Part shown: positions 21,532 through 32,149 of the stretch, piece by piece | How positions within the stretch are numbered: position 1 is the stretch's first letter | How the letters are laid out: each line of letters begins with the position of its first letter | From: Pseudo-nitzschia pungens | Lineage: Eukaryota; Bacillariophyta; Bacillariophyceae; Bacillariales; Bacillariaceae | Direction: 5' to 3' | Assembly (NCBI GenBank): GCA_037355855.1 | Contig: CM074765.1 | Span: forward strand, 186,001-250,000 | Length of the DNA stretch: 64,000 bases | The notes under the pieces: model-generated | Database searches by the model: none | Told to the model about the DNA's origin: nothing | The model's input: only the letters and a program-made list of their open reading frames with translations | Made by a program: the position numbers and the translations under genes

Positions 21532-23786
21532 TCACGATTCGTCTCGTGGTGGTCGTTGTCGAAACCAGGACGCACCCATTTCGTTGTAGTTCGAATCTCC
21601 CCGCAGAAAAATCCCATCGATGGACTGGGGGGCCTGTTGCTGCTGTTGCTGTTGTCGTCGTATCCTCGTCGCCGCTGCCGACGACGGAGCGGACGAGCAG
21701 CACAGCGCCGCCTGCCGCCGCTTGTTCGGATTTCCGCCCTCCACAAAGGCGTAGGTTCGGTCGCTGTCGTCGCTGCTGACCACGACCACCCCCTCCATGG
21801 CCGTCGCCGATGAATCGGCGGAAACTCCGGCAGAGGCTTGGGCTTCGGCGGCCTGCTGATCTTGCAACCGTTGCAACATGATCTGCTTCCGAATCGCCAG
21901 GAACCGCTTGCTTGTGTCCCGGAAGGACACCGCCACCTTGTTCTTGATACGTTCCTCGTCGACCATGACCCGCCAGGTGTTCCACTGCTTGGACCACTCA
22001 AGGAACCGGCCGTGGCGGACGGTAGCTGTGTCGTGGATGAGCCGGTTGCAAAATTGCTCAAACTGTTCCGGTTGATGCTGCTGCTGCTGCTGCTGTTGCT
22101 GTTGTTGTTGTTGTTGTTGTTGCTGCTGCTGCTGGATTCCTTGTCCGCCCTGCAGAATTTGATGCTCGTCGTAGTGTCCCTCCAAAAAGGAAATCATCTT
22201 GTCCCGAAAAATGACGTTTCCGGGATTCTTGATGGACGGGGTCCCCTGCCGAAAGACCACGTCGTTGAGGGCAGGGCACTCGACGAGTCCCTTGCTGCGG
22301 ATCCTCCCGTGGCCGCCGCCGCCGCGGATTTGGCTATCGTCGTCGTTGTCGTCGTCATCGATCGCTGCGGCGGCATTCTGGCTGCCGCTGCTCGTGCTTC
22401 CACCCGCACCGTCGCCACCGTAGGCGGTGGTGAGGTTCAGGTTTTCTTCCTCCTCCAGCGTGATTCGAACCTTCATCCAGTCGTGAAAGTACTTGACCTT
22501 GAGGACGCCCGTTTCGGTCAGGGGCAGCAGGTGAATGGGTATTCCGTATCCCTTGAGTCTGTACCGGACCTCCATCTTCTCCCCGACGTGGATCTGGATC
22601 CGCAGTAGATATCCCTGTGTGAAACGGTTGACAATGCCTAGCACATTGAAGAACCGATAGAACGGGTTGTTCGGAAAGCAATAATGGACGGCGACCATTC
22701 GGGTCGGGACGGCCGCGATAACCTTTTCGGTGGCCGAGTAGAGGGCGGAGGAGAAAAACGAGCCCTTGGGGGCGCTGGTGGTGGTGGCGTTCTTTTCCCA
22801 CGTCGAATTGTCCATAATCAAGATGGCGCCCCTCCGTTGCGATTCGGCCGAATCGCGGGTCGCAACGTCTCGAATATAAAAGTACAGCTTCAACTATTGT
22901 ATGTATGTGTGTTGTGTGTGTGTGTGTGTGTGTGCGAGAGAGAGAGAGAGTGTGTGTGTGAGAGAGAGAGAGTGAGAGAGAGAAGTGAGAGTGTGTGGTT
23001 GTGTCGGTCCGTGGGTTTTTTTGTGCATAGAGTTGTCCGTTGTCCGTTATGTATTGCGTTGCGTTGTGTTGGATGCGGTATTGTTTGATGCGTTTGACAG
23101 TGTTTGTGACGTTGAAACAAAAGAAAAACACATCGAATTTGTTTCGAATGAATGGCAACAGGAAGCGAAAGCAGCGACAGGAATAACATCGCATGAGAAA
23201 CGAAACAATTCCATGTCGGCCAAAATATCTTTCTCATTGCAGTCTACTGTGTGTAGCACGCCCAACCGAGCCAAGCATGAAGTAATGAATACCATACACT
23301 TTGCATCCGAAAAAATCGAATCCAACTCAACAAACAACACACCATATTACTATGGCACACAACACAACACAACACAACACAACACACAACACAACACACA
23401 CAGCACACACACAACGCACAACACAAAATGCATGGAAACTTACCCGCGCTAGAAACTCGTCCTCCTTGGCGTGCGCCACTCCTCCCATGAGCGCCATCAC
23501 CCTCCTCCCGGCACGGTCTCGATAGGGAAGCAGCTGGATGAATCCCTTTTTGACGAATCGCATCTCCCGCCTCGTAAAGTCTTCGATTCCGATCTGTCGG
23601 TGCAGTGCCACCTCTCCAAAGAGTTCGTAGGCGAGATTGAGGTAGTTCAAAAAACGAACCACCGCCTTGGGAACGTCAAACAATTCGCACCGCAAAAACC
23701 TCAGCCGAAAGTCGTTCGTTTCCATGAATGAAATGCGCGTGGAACGATTATTGTGACTTTGATCGAGATTTTGTTGAGCATACCAT

Positions 23787-23818
<32 letters not shown>

Positions 23819-24280
23819 TTGTTGTGAACGTCGTTGTGAACGTTGTTGGTTGGACGAAGCTGCTGCTCTCGCTGCTGCGGAAACACCGTCTTGTTGCTGC
23901 CATTGTCTCTTGATCTCGAGGATTTTGTGGTAGGCTTCCTGTTGCTGCTGCTGCTGTTGTATCTGATGTTCTCCTATTGCTGCAGCAGCAGTTCCCGTTG
24001 TTCTTGTCGTGAGATTGAGTTGATGCTGAAAGGCATCAAGTGCTCCTGTCAGCAACTCAGGGTTTTCTTTGATCGCAATGCATCGAACGCCGTGGATTTC
24101 TTCCACGATCGCGGTACGATCGTTGTAGCTTAAATCGATGAGCTGTTGGGATATAAAGTTTTGCGCATCTGCTGCCGCGTTGTCTCCGAGGCCGTGTGTT
24201 GTTTGTGTGACGCTGCTGTTAATGTCGTTAGTGGTAGCGTTGCTGGGTATTGGTTTGATGTCTATACTGTTCATGTCCAT
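21532..24280 (-). CDS. CRAL-TRIO/Sec14-like protein with C-terminal DUF6824-type domain (paralogue A)
   Basis: Exon 1 is 24280-23444 and exon 2 is 22893-21532. A 550-bp intron between codons (GTAAGTTTCC...ACAATAG) joins FLAR to LKLYFYIRDV, for about 732 residues. Upstream of the ATG the frame reaches a TGA. Residues about 75-110 carry the family motif YNDRTAIVEEIHGVRC. CRAL-TRIO-N (FRLRFLRCELFDVPKAVVRF) starts near 190, after Q-rich linkers. The CRAL-TRIO lobe continues (GIEDFTRREMRFVKKGF, LPYRDRAGRRV) to VHYCFPNNP and IQIHVGEKMEVRYRLKGYGIP. The DUF6824-like domain (about 485-611: DVVFRQGTPSIKNPGNVIFR ... VAVSFRDTSKRF) is split by a poly-Q tract (about 532-551) and lacks the usual GRG. Membrane-lipid transfer or sensing is possible by analogy with Sec14, but unproven. 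Another open frame continues to 21281 and is probably 3' UTR. Confidence 0.8.
22076..22133. repeat. CAG/CAA trinucleotide repeat encoding poly-Gln inside the DUF6824-type domain
   Basis: A run of GTT/GCT on the plus strand (CAA/CAG on the coding strand) adds about 19-20 Gln between the HPGN-like half and the C-terminal half of the domain in paralogue A. Mixed CAA and CAG codons suggest some purifying of pure CAG. Confidence 0.93.
22894..23443 (-). other. Microsatellite-rich intron of CRAL-TRIO/DUF6824 paralogue A
   Basis: A 550-bp intron. It carries alternating (GT)n and (GA)n dinucleotide tracts at about 22911-22982 and ACACA/CAACA pentanucleotide repeats at about 23352-23420. It is much longer than the other introns seen here, apart from that of the DUF4050-like gene. 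The donor GTAAGT and acceptor CAATAG join two in-frame exons between codons. Confidence 0.75.
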
Positions 24281-26953
24281 CTCTGCGTTCTTGTCGTTAC
24301 CGTTATCGTTATGGTTGTTGATGTTGTTGTTGTTGTTGATGTCGATGTCGTTGTTAATGTTGATGTTGGGGTCGATGTTGATGTCGATGTCGTTGCAAGA
24401 TCATTGTTTGCATTAAATAGTACAACGATATACTATAGTAGTACTTCAGTGTTGCAATTCAAGGAGCAATGCAAAGCTTTGCATGTAGTAGCCCGTATCT
24501 AGTACGGCTATGTGATTTTATTCCTATTTCCCTAATTTTATGGTCGACCTAACCTAAGGCTTACCTTTCGCTGTCGACGAAACGAATGAATTAAAGTAAC
24601 AATGTTACGATGTGTCCCAAGGAAGAAATCAGAAATTAAGAAACATTCATGCAGAGCAAATTGCACAATTTTTGCGGTTTAGGGACGACTCGGGTGAACG
24701 AGCAACGAATCATCGCTATTATTGGTCTGCGTTTTCTTGTTGTACGAAGTAATCTTAATTTACTTCGGTAGGATGGATGATTGACGCGTGTGTTTCCAAA
24801 TTTTCGTAACAACCCGTACTTTTGTGGAGATCGGGCAAGTATGGTACATGAAGTACGGTGCCGTACGGTACGTTGGAAATGATTTACGCCAACGCACAGC
24901 CCTGGAGCAATCGTTGCACGTACAGCAGGTTCGTGAAACAAGAAATTATTGAGATTTCTTTGTTTTGTCAACGCCAACGCATCCGAACGGATTCCTGCAA
25001 TAAACTCGGTCGAAAGTTGAAGAGAGTTGATATGACACTGTTTTGTCAAACCGACCACTTAATAATCTACAAGCAGTTGTCCTAAAGATTCCGACTCTAG
25101 CTCCGGAAGTTTCCAATCCTATGGACACGTGATATAATAATGGAAAATGTCAAAGACTGTGTTCTGTTGATCCGAAGAAGGTATGCACGTCATTCGTATT
25201 AATGTAGAAGTAAGAACCTTACTCCGTTGAATTTATGCACGTGTATCTAGATTATGAAATCCTACAAAATGAAAGTCACAGGCCCAATATTTGTATATTC
25301 AATACACATACTGCAACACGGATTGTTAGAATTTACGATTACCAGTACTGCGTTAATAAATTTTCGTTTACAACTTGCATCGTTATTTAGCAAGCAGCAT
25401 GATTCGTGTACCATTTACATTATAATATCATGCGTCATTATAATACCATGTGTAAGGAAATATGGAAATAGCAATATAGGTGATTACTAGACTAATCTCT
25501 GACGGCAATAGAATTGATAAAGTGCGATTATATAAAATCTGCTTAATGTTCCATTCTGGAAGTTCTTATATACCTTATGCCATGCTCATAGTTTTTCTGG
25601 TACGTATGTCATAAAGATTAGCCGGAGCAATACAATCTGGCGACTGCACGGTCGGAAAGTATCATCGTCTTCGAAGGTATGAGAAGGCTTAAACTAGAAA
25701 ACATCACCTTCATTTGCTGGAGGTTCGTTTTTCTGAATGAAATCCCAGAAGTCCCATAAACAGTTCAGTGATTGAGATGAAACACGGATCTTCTTCATAG
25801 GGTAACTTACTACGGATCGCCTAACAATTGAAATACTTCGTAACAGTTTTTTTACCGGAAATTAACAAAGATTAGTGGAAATTAATGTACACACGTACCA
25901 AAAAAAAAGAACCTTAACCCCCTGCTTACCAAAAATTGACTCACAGTATATAGATCACTGAAACCCCTTAGACTGTCGTCATTGGATCCTATTGACTCAC
26001 CTAGAGGGGATTGAAAAAACTACTAGATTAGATCTATATTGTTAGGCGATCCGTAGTAAGATTTAGGATTGCGCACGAATGAAAACGTATCGTACCGCAT
26101 GGAATAACCTTACTGCCAATGCTTCATACAGTACATGGAACAACTACCGGTACAACAGCAACATGTATGGTATCGTACAAGTACGATAGCCCAACCAATA
26201 CTTCCCGAGCAGAGGAAAAAAAGCAACGATTATACGGTAAGGTTCCTCACGGAACAAAGCGAGACCTCTTTCACGTCGGAACAATGGAAGTACTTGTAAG
26301 GTCTTACGCCATCAAGCTCTAGCACGTGGCGACCTGCTTTCGGTTTCGATTCGCTTTTGCAACACCGGACCATTAATTGATGAAATAATCCTCCACGTCG
26401 TTGTGTTGGTCCTTTTTCGATTAATTATGATAAACCTTACTAATTGTATCTCATTCGTATTGGAGACCCACTCCTCTTCTGGGGGAAGCTCCAACTTCTC
26501 CATTATTTATGAATGTTACGCACTCGGATTGCGATACGGATGTTAATGTTGATTGTGTATTACTTCTGTTTAGTTTTTCATCATAGTTTTTCCTTGTTGT
26601 AGAATGGCAGTGTATCGCAGGCTCTGATGCGCGATCACGTTGTCACGCCATTGTCACAAAGCGTGGGAGATTGAGTGACTGTTCGTACCAGCAATCGACG
26701 AGCCAAATTCGATGCTTCTCCAAGCGCGGGCGCGTCCAAGGCTGCCAAGGGTTCCTGTTGCCGCGAATATAACTTTGGCCGGTGTTTCGTCTTTTGTTTT
26801 AGAGCGGACAACTCAAAGAAAGAAACGGGAGGCATGTTTATTTATTTCTTCGTTCGTTCACTGGCTGCAGCGAACTGAGCTAAACGCAAGTGAAAATACA
26901 TACAAAACAATGCCATTGCAAATCAGTGCAACTCGACATTAGAATGTAATTGT
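24281..26953. other. Intergenic region between paralogues A and B
   Basis: The 5' UTR side of paralogue A (about 24281-24400) is an in-frame Asn/Ile/Asp-coding repeat after a TGA, and may be leader. A TIR element lies at 25806-26060. Otherwise only short ORFs and GTAAGGTT-type motifs are seen, with no recognised gene. Confidence 0.5.
25806..26060. mobile_element. MITE-like element with 23-bp terminal inverted repeats
   Basis: The 23 bases at 25806-25828 (starting CTTACTACGGATCGCC) are perfectly reverse-complemented at 26038-26060. They bracket an AT-rich 209-bp core with no ORF. No flanking duplication could be identified, so the family is unassigned. Confidence 0.65.
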
Positions 26954-29159
26954 TCAGTCCCAACCACAGAGAGGATTTTGAAAGCACATTCGTTGCCGTT
27001 TGCACTGGAAATCATTTCCGCTTCCCGTACTTCCTCCATCGCAAGCATCAAGGCTGCCATCACCATTCATTGTTAGAAAGATAGAAGTGCTGCTGTCGGC
27101 AAATAGCGGGTCCAGAGGGATCGGCGTTGGAAGAGTCGAAGGATCATAGGCACTATCGAAGAGTTCGTGTTGCTGCTGTTGGAGCCCTTGCATCGTGGCA
27201 TCGGAGATTTTGGGAATCGGTTCCACATCAAGGTCGTTGTTTGTGCGCTTTGAGTTCTTCTCCTCCGATAGGGGCTTCTTCCGGTTCTGGGTTTTTCGGG
27301 CGTCCCGAAACGCGATCCGAACCTTGCTCCTAGCTACATCGTTCGAAACCTCGACCCAGCACAAGCCATCGGTTTCGACCAGCTCTTCTTTCAAAAATCG
27401 GGCCCCGTACTGGTCTTTTAGAATCCGTACGATTTCCCAAGTCAGATTGGTCAATTCCGACCTGTTCGTGATGCTGGCGTATTGCGCGAGATAGGATTGG
27501 ATGACGTTCCGAAACATGGCGTTCCCGGCATGTTTCATCACGGCCTGGCCCCTCCCACTCAAAATATCCGTGTGGGTGGGACACTCGATGATGCGCTTGC
27601 GCAGGGCGGTCCCAGCGCCGCTGGTTTCCTCCTTGAGTGCGCACAAATCCAACCACTTCTTGTGCTCGGTCAACTCGCGGTGGCCGGTCACGGTGTTCAG
27701 GGGAATGTTCTGGGCGGGAATCCCAAAGGACTGGAGGACCCAGAGACATTCGATCGGCGAACCTGGTTTGGGAACAGCGGTAGATCATCGTTGAATATCG
27801 GAGATCGTTCGTTTGCAAAGAACAGGATAATCGCAAGGAAAAAACAAAACATTAAGAAATACTGTAATAACAATGGAATTCCATACCATCGGGGCGATGC
27901 CTGCCCTGTGGCCGAATGTAGTGTTTTGGTCGTCCCCTGGTTTTTGGAGCAAACGCCACACTTCCATCCCATACCATACCATACCATACCATACAAATCG
28001 GTTCAACTACTACAATAGCTTCTTGTTGTGACTTACCTGTATGCACCCGAAACCGCGTGCGCAAGGGTTGGACAACGGATTTGACAATCGCGGTCAGAGA
28101 TCCGTATTCTGCTCTCGGAAAACAATAATGAGCCGCCCCGAGGCGCATTGGGAGGACCGCGGCGCACTTCGATTGGGACTTGGATCGGAGATAGAAATCG
28201 TTCGGGTCCATCTTGAGTTCGTGCATCATAAAAATGATCACGACTCCCAGCCGCTGCGTCGGAATGTCTCCTTCCACGAGAGACATCATCATGTAGATGG
28301 AAATCCGCTGTCGCGAAACAATCAACTCGGATCTGTCTTCGTCTGCGTCGAGGACAACGTCGTTTTCGCTCGCAAAATGAATGTAGACTCGTCTGCCCGC
28401 CCGATCCCGGCCCCTCACCAGCTGTGTGAAGCCCTTTCGAATGGAATCCATTTCGCGTTCGTTGAAGTCCGATAGAGAGATCCTTCGCTGTAAATTCTTA
28501 TCTCCAAACAGAACCTGGATCAGGTCCAGGTAGCTGCACATGCGTTTGGCGGCCTGGGTACAATCAAAGCGAAACGTTCGCAAGAAGAGGAGCCGAAAGT
28601 CTGTCTCGTTGATGTAGGTGCCCTTTTCCGGTTCGGATCCAAAGAGCTCCTGCGACCGAGCAAAGGCCTTGGCGCTTCCGGAACAACGCAGCCGTTCCAG
28701 CTCCTCCGCAAGTCTCGTCAATGATTCTTCTAGCATGGCAGGGGACTCTTCCTTCCATTGGTGCTGAATATAGATTCCGTGGATCTCATCGTTCACTATT
28801 TCCCGTTCCTTGAAGGACAGGTTGTTGAGCCCGCTGGCAAGGGCGGCATCACAGTCCTTGTTGGAGAAACGTTCGGTGTCGTTGATGCCCTCGTCACCGA
28901 TGATGTGTTCTTGAACTTGAATTGTTGATTGATGCGGAGCGCTGCTGTTGTCCTGGTCCGTGTCCGTGTCCGTGTCCGAATTCGTAGACAGCTCACTGAC
29001 GTCGGAGTCGGAATACCTAGATTCTCGCTGCTCCCGATATACCTTTTGATTTTGATGTTCATTTTGATGTTGATGTTGATTTTGATTTTGATGTTGATTT
29101 TGATGGCGATGCCGGGGATGCATTCTGTGATTGGGATAACTCGTTTGTACTTTCATCAT
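26954..29159 (-). CDS. CRAL-TRIO/Sec14-like protein with C-terminal DUF6824-type domain (paralogue B)
   Basis: Exon 1 is 29159-28037 and exon 2 is 27762-26954. The 274-bp intron (GTAAGTCACA...AAACCAG) interrupts the Gly codon of the HTG motif after its first base, for about 643 residues. The start is the first ATG (M-M-K-V). The N-terminus is His/Gln/Asn-rich. The family motif FKEREIVNDEIHGIY comes first, then CRAL-TRIO-N from about residue 186 (FRLLFLRTFRFDCTQAAKRM). The CRAL-TRIO lobe (GRDRAGRRVYIHF, RLGVVIIFMMHEL, LPMRLGAAHYCFP) runs to the intron. The DUF6824-type domain (about 431-528) is the most canonical of the three paralogues: DILSGRGQAVMKHAGNAMFR, GARFL, CWVEVSNDVARSKVRIAFRD. A basic KRQRMC motif lies near the C-terminus. 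Exon 2 lies about 2.7 kb upstream of paralogue A, in the same orientation. Confidence 0.84.
27763..28036 (-). other. Intron of paralogue B with CCATA pentanucleotide repeat
   Basis: A 274-bp GT-AG intron. It contains a short CCATA tandem repeat (about 27969-27994). Its position, inside the Gly codon after the His-Val/Thr of the CRAL-TRIO C-terminus, is identical to that of the 121-bp intron in paralogue C. Confidence 0.8.
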
Positions 29160-31275
29160 TGTCGAGAAACGGTTGATCGTGGAGGTATTGTTGTTGATTG
29201 TTTGCGATTGCTTGTGTTGCGGTGTAAGGTTATCGTATGGCAGCTGGTCTTCCGGGCGATCCGCTCTCACGCCACTTTCGTTGTGTAAGTGCGCATGTAG
29301 TTCTGTGTGAGTAAGATAACTGTTGACATGTACCGTACGAGTAAGCTTAGGACTTCCTATACTCAAAACGTAACTTCGTTCGACGGGTAAGGTACGGTAA
29401 GGCTTACTTCGATCAGTGGCGATACAATACGGTATGTTTTGTGGCGATTAGAAACGATCCAGGGTGCAGTTCGTAAGACTTCCCTCTATTACCGTATTAC
29501 ATATCGATCGACGAAGAAAAGACAAACAATCTGTAAGATAAGTTGCCACAAAATTCCTAACAGCTCTGTCCGGTTGTCCTGCGCACCTGTGTACTAATTT
29601 CAACTTGGATTGGAGGTCAGCTGTTACGAATTTTGTAGTAAATCTTGTGAACTATTTGCGATTTAGTGTGAGCTTACGGTAACTTACTTGTGATTGTTCG
29701 TGATCCCGAACTAATCTGCATTTCTACCGGTACGTACACGCCACATTACGAACTCAATTGATGATGATTCTGTCCCTCTCAAGCAGAAAAATATGGCCAT
29801 CCACGAATGCCTACATCGTGGATAAGATTAGGTACAAAATACTTTTAATTAATTAACTTGTCCCATTGCATACCGTAGGGTAAGAATTGTACGCAGTAAG
29901 TGTGAAAACCGTTTTTACCCGGAAAGCTTACGCTACAAATCGCTCAAAATAATAAGGCTACCCGGTACCTGGTACAGTACCGGTAAAGAGCCTTAGCGGT
30001 AAGAGAACTCAATGCGGCACTTATTATCATTAATCGATCGCATTATTATTTGTTACAGTAAGGTTAATTACTTGTGATAATATTGTTGTACGAGTAAATT
30101 TTACTCTGTAGCCTTACATGGTAGCCTTACCGATAGAAAAATAGAAGTAAATAACAATGATTCACTGTCAACTCGATCCATATTTGGAATCTGCTACGCC
30201 CAATTCCTAGGCGCCGTCTCGTCTGGCCAGCATTGTCTTTCGCACTTGCCTTTTTCCCGCAGACAATTTAAAAAAATTCCCGCAGGCTGCGGGAAAGTGC
30301 CCAAAAAACTGGATAGCTTAAATACACTGGAGTAAGCTTAAATAAATTGGATAAAGGCTTGAATACACTGGAGCAAGCTCAAACAAATTGGAGTAAGGTT
30401 ACCGTAGCGGAGTTTTGGCGAGCTTTCGAAATGCGATAGTGGAATCATCAGCAGCATCAATTGGTCCATTCGATCCCATGTTTACGCACTGCGGATACAG
30501 CGAAGATGGTACTTATGAGCGAGTTCTTACATACGACAATCCGGACGCTGATCCACCAGGATCCATGAGCGCGATTCCCACCATTGTCGATTGTCGCGTC
30601 TCCAGCACAATTGTCGATTGTTTGCTCCTGTTTGCTGCTTGCTGTTTGCTGTTTGCAGAATTAGAAATTATGAAGCGCTTTGCTGAGCACTTTGCTGAGC
30701 GCTTGTTGTTGCAAAAATAGGAATAATGAATTATTATTGCTAGTATTAATTGTCTATTATTATCATTTTTTTAAGGTTTATAAGTCAAATTACGAATTAG
30801 TAGTATATACTTATTTGGTCCAGCGTCTATCTAGACCTATATTTATTATTTATGATAATATCATACTTTGGACCATTGCGACCAAAAATGTTATGTTTGT
30901 TATGTATACGTTATGTATATTTGGGAGTACCGTATGTTTTCAAACCAGAATGCAGTAAGGTTAGTGGCATGGTAAGACTTAATCCTACATGTACCTACGA
31001 GCACGAATGACCTGCTACTACGGTACCTAAGGTTGCGGTAACCTTAACCTTACTGAATGAAAAACGACCATGATCAACTCTGTTGAAACCAACGATACAA
31101 ACAACCTATTACTCCACTAAGTGATGGATATGCAAATAGATCTTCAAGTTGATTCTCCAATTGTGTCTCGATTCGATGACTCGTCTGTCCGTTTTCCAAC
31201 AAACTCTGGACGAATCACAAACCGACTGCCTCACAAGTTGTGCGCAGGTTGATGACTAGGAATGATGCTCTACTA
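29160..31275. other. Intergenic region
   Basis: No recognised gene. Up to 29366 the frame of paralogue B stays open without another ATG. Many GTAAGGTT/TACCGGTA motifs occur. A hairpin TTCCCGCAGGCTGCGGGAA lies at 30277-30295, next to a four-copy 20-bp tandem repeat. A 101-codon frame at 30415-30720 lacks an ATG start. Confidence 0.5.
30315..30398. repeat. Four-copy degenerate 20-bp tandem repeat
   Basis: The units AGCTTAAATACACTGGAGTA, AGCTTAAATAAATTGGATAA, GGCTTGAATACACTGGAGCA and AGCTCAAACAAATTGGAGTA follow head to tail. Units 1 and 3, and units 2 and 4, are the closer pairs, which suggests a 40-bp higher-order duplication. Confidence 0.8.
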
Positions 31276-31895
31276 TCGTTTAGTGATGGCGCCCGGAAAA
31301 ATATCCAAAAATCAACGCATATACGTTGATACATTTTGGAGCAATCCTAACTTCTAAAGTATTCATCCAATATCAACAAGTAATGGCTTGTTAGAAAGCT
31401 CTCACTCTCCTCTTTCCATAGGTATATGGTTCTATAGACTTCAGAGGTGCTCTTGTTGTTGCAAATACTCAATGAAGTATACACATGTGAACAGATTAAG
31501 TATTAAGTTATCGACGCATATGCGTTGATTTTTGGATATTTTTTCCCCTCGCGTATTTACTAGTAATGACTAGTTTGATTCAATTTTTGCGCGCCTCTAT
31601 TTTTGGCGGGTTTCTCGATTTTTATGTGCTTTGACTCGTCAGATTAATATCAAATTGAAATTTGACTAAAACGACTTGGAAAAAGGATGGTAAGACTAGT
31701 CTGATTAATAGCACCAGAAAACAATTTCCGATGTCGGTTAGATTGTTTTTGGCGCACCATAATTTATTTCCGGAAATCGAGTAAAATAAGACTACTTGGA
31801 TTAACATTTCATTGAAATTTGACTAATTAGACTGTTAAAAAAAATATGGGAAAATCAACTGTGGCACAGTAGGTCCGGGCGCCATCACTAAACGA
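31276..31895. mobile_element. Non-autonomous Tc1/mariner-like element with 21-bp TIRs and TA flanks
   Basis: The 21 bases at 31276-31296 (TCGTTTAGTGATGGCGCC...) are perfectly reverse-complemented at 31875-31895, and a TA dinucleotide flanks both ends. An inner inverted pair, built on TATCCAAAAATCAACGCATA, occurs near 31305 and near 31513-31545. No transposase is present. TA duplication is typical of the Tc1/mariner superfamily; assignment beyond that is inference. Confidence 0.72.
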
Positions 31896-32149
31896 TACAC
31901 GTAATCCGAACCCAACAAGAATCAAAATGAACACAATCATTCGATGGTTCGGGACTGCACCAACACACCCCTCGTTGGGTCTTCCGGGATGGTATTGCGG
32001 ACAGCTTTCTCGTTGGTCGGTCGTCGTTCTTCTATCGGGGTGTGGTCTCGTTTCGTTTCGCTTCGTTTCGTTTTGTTTTAGTTTTGTCAGTCATGCATAA
32101 CTTCGATCATCGTGCGTTCGATCGTTCGATCGTTCGTTCGTTCGTTGCC

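Noticed and set aside
30415..30720. 101-codon plus-strand frame with a Cys/Leu-rich segment
   Set aside because: It begins at TTG, its hydrophobic part comes from a TTTGCTG-type repeat, and no motif supports it.
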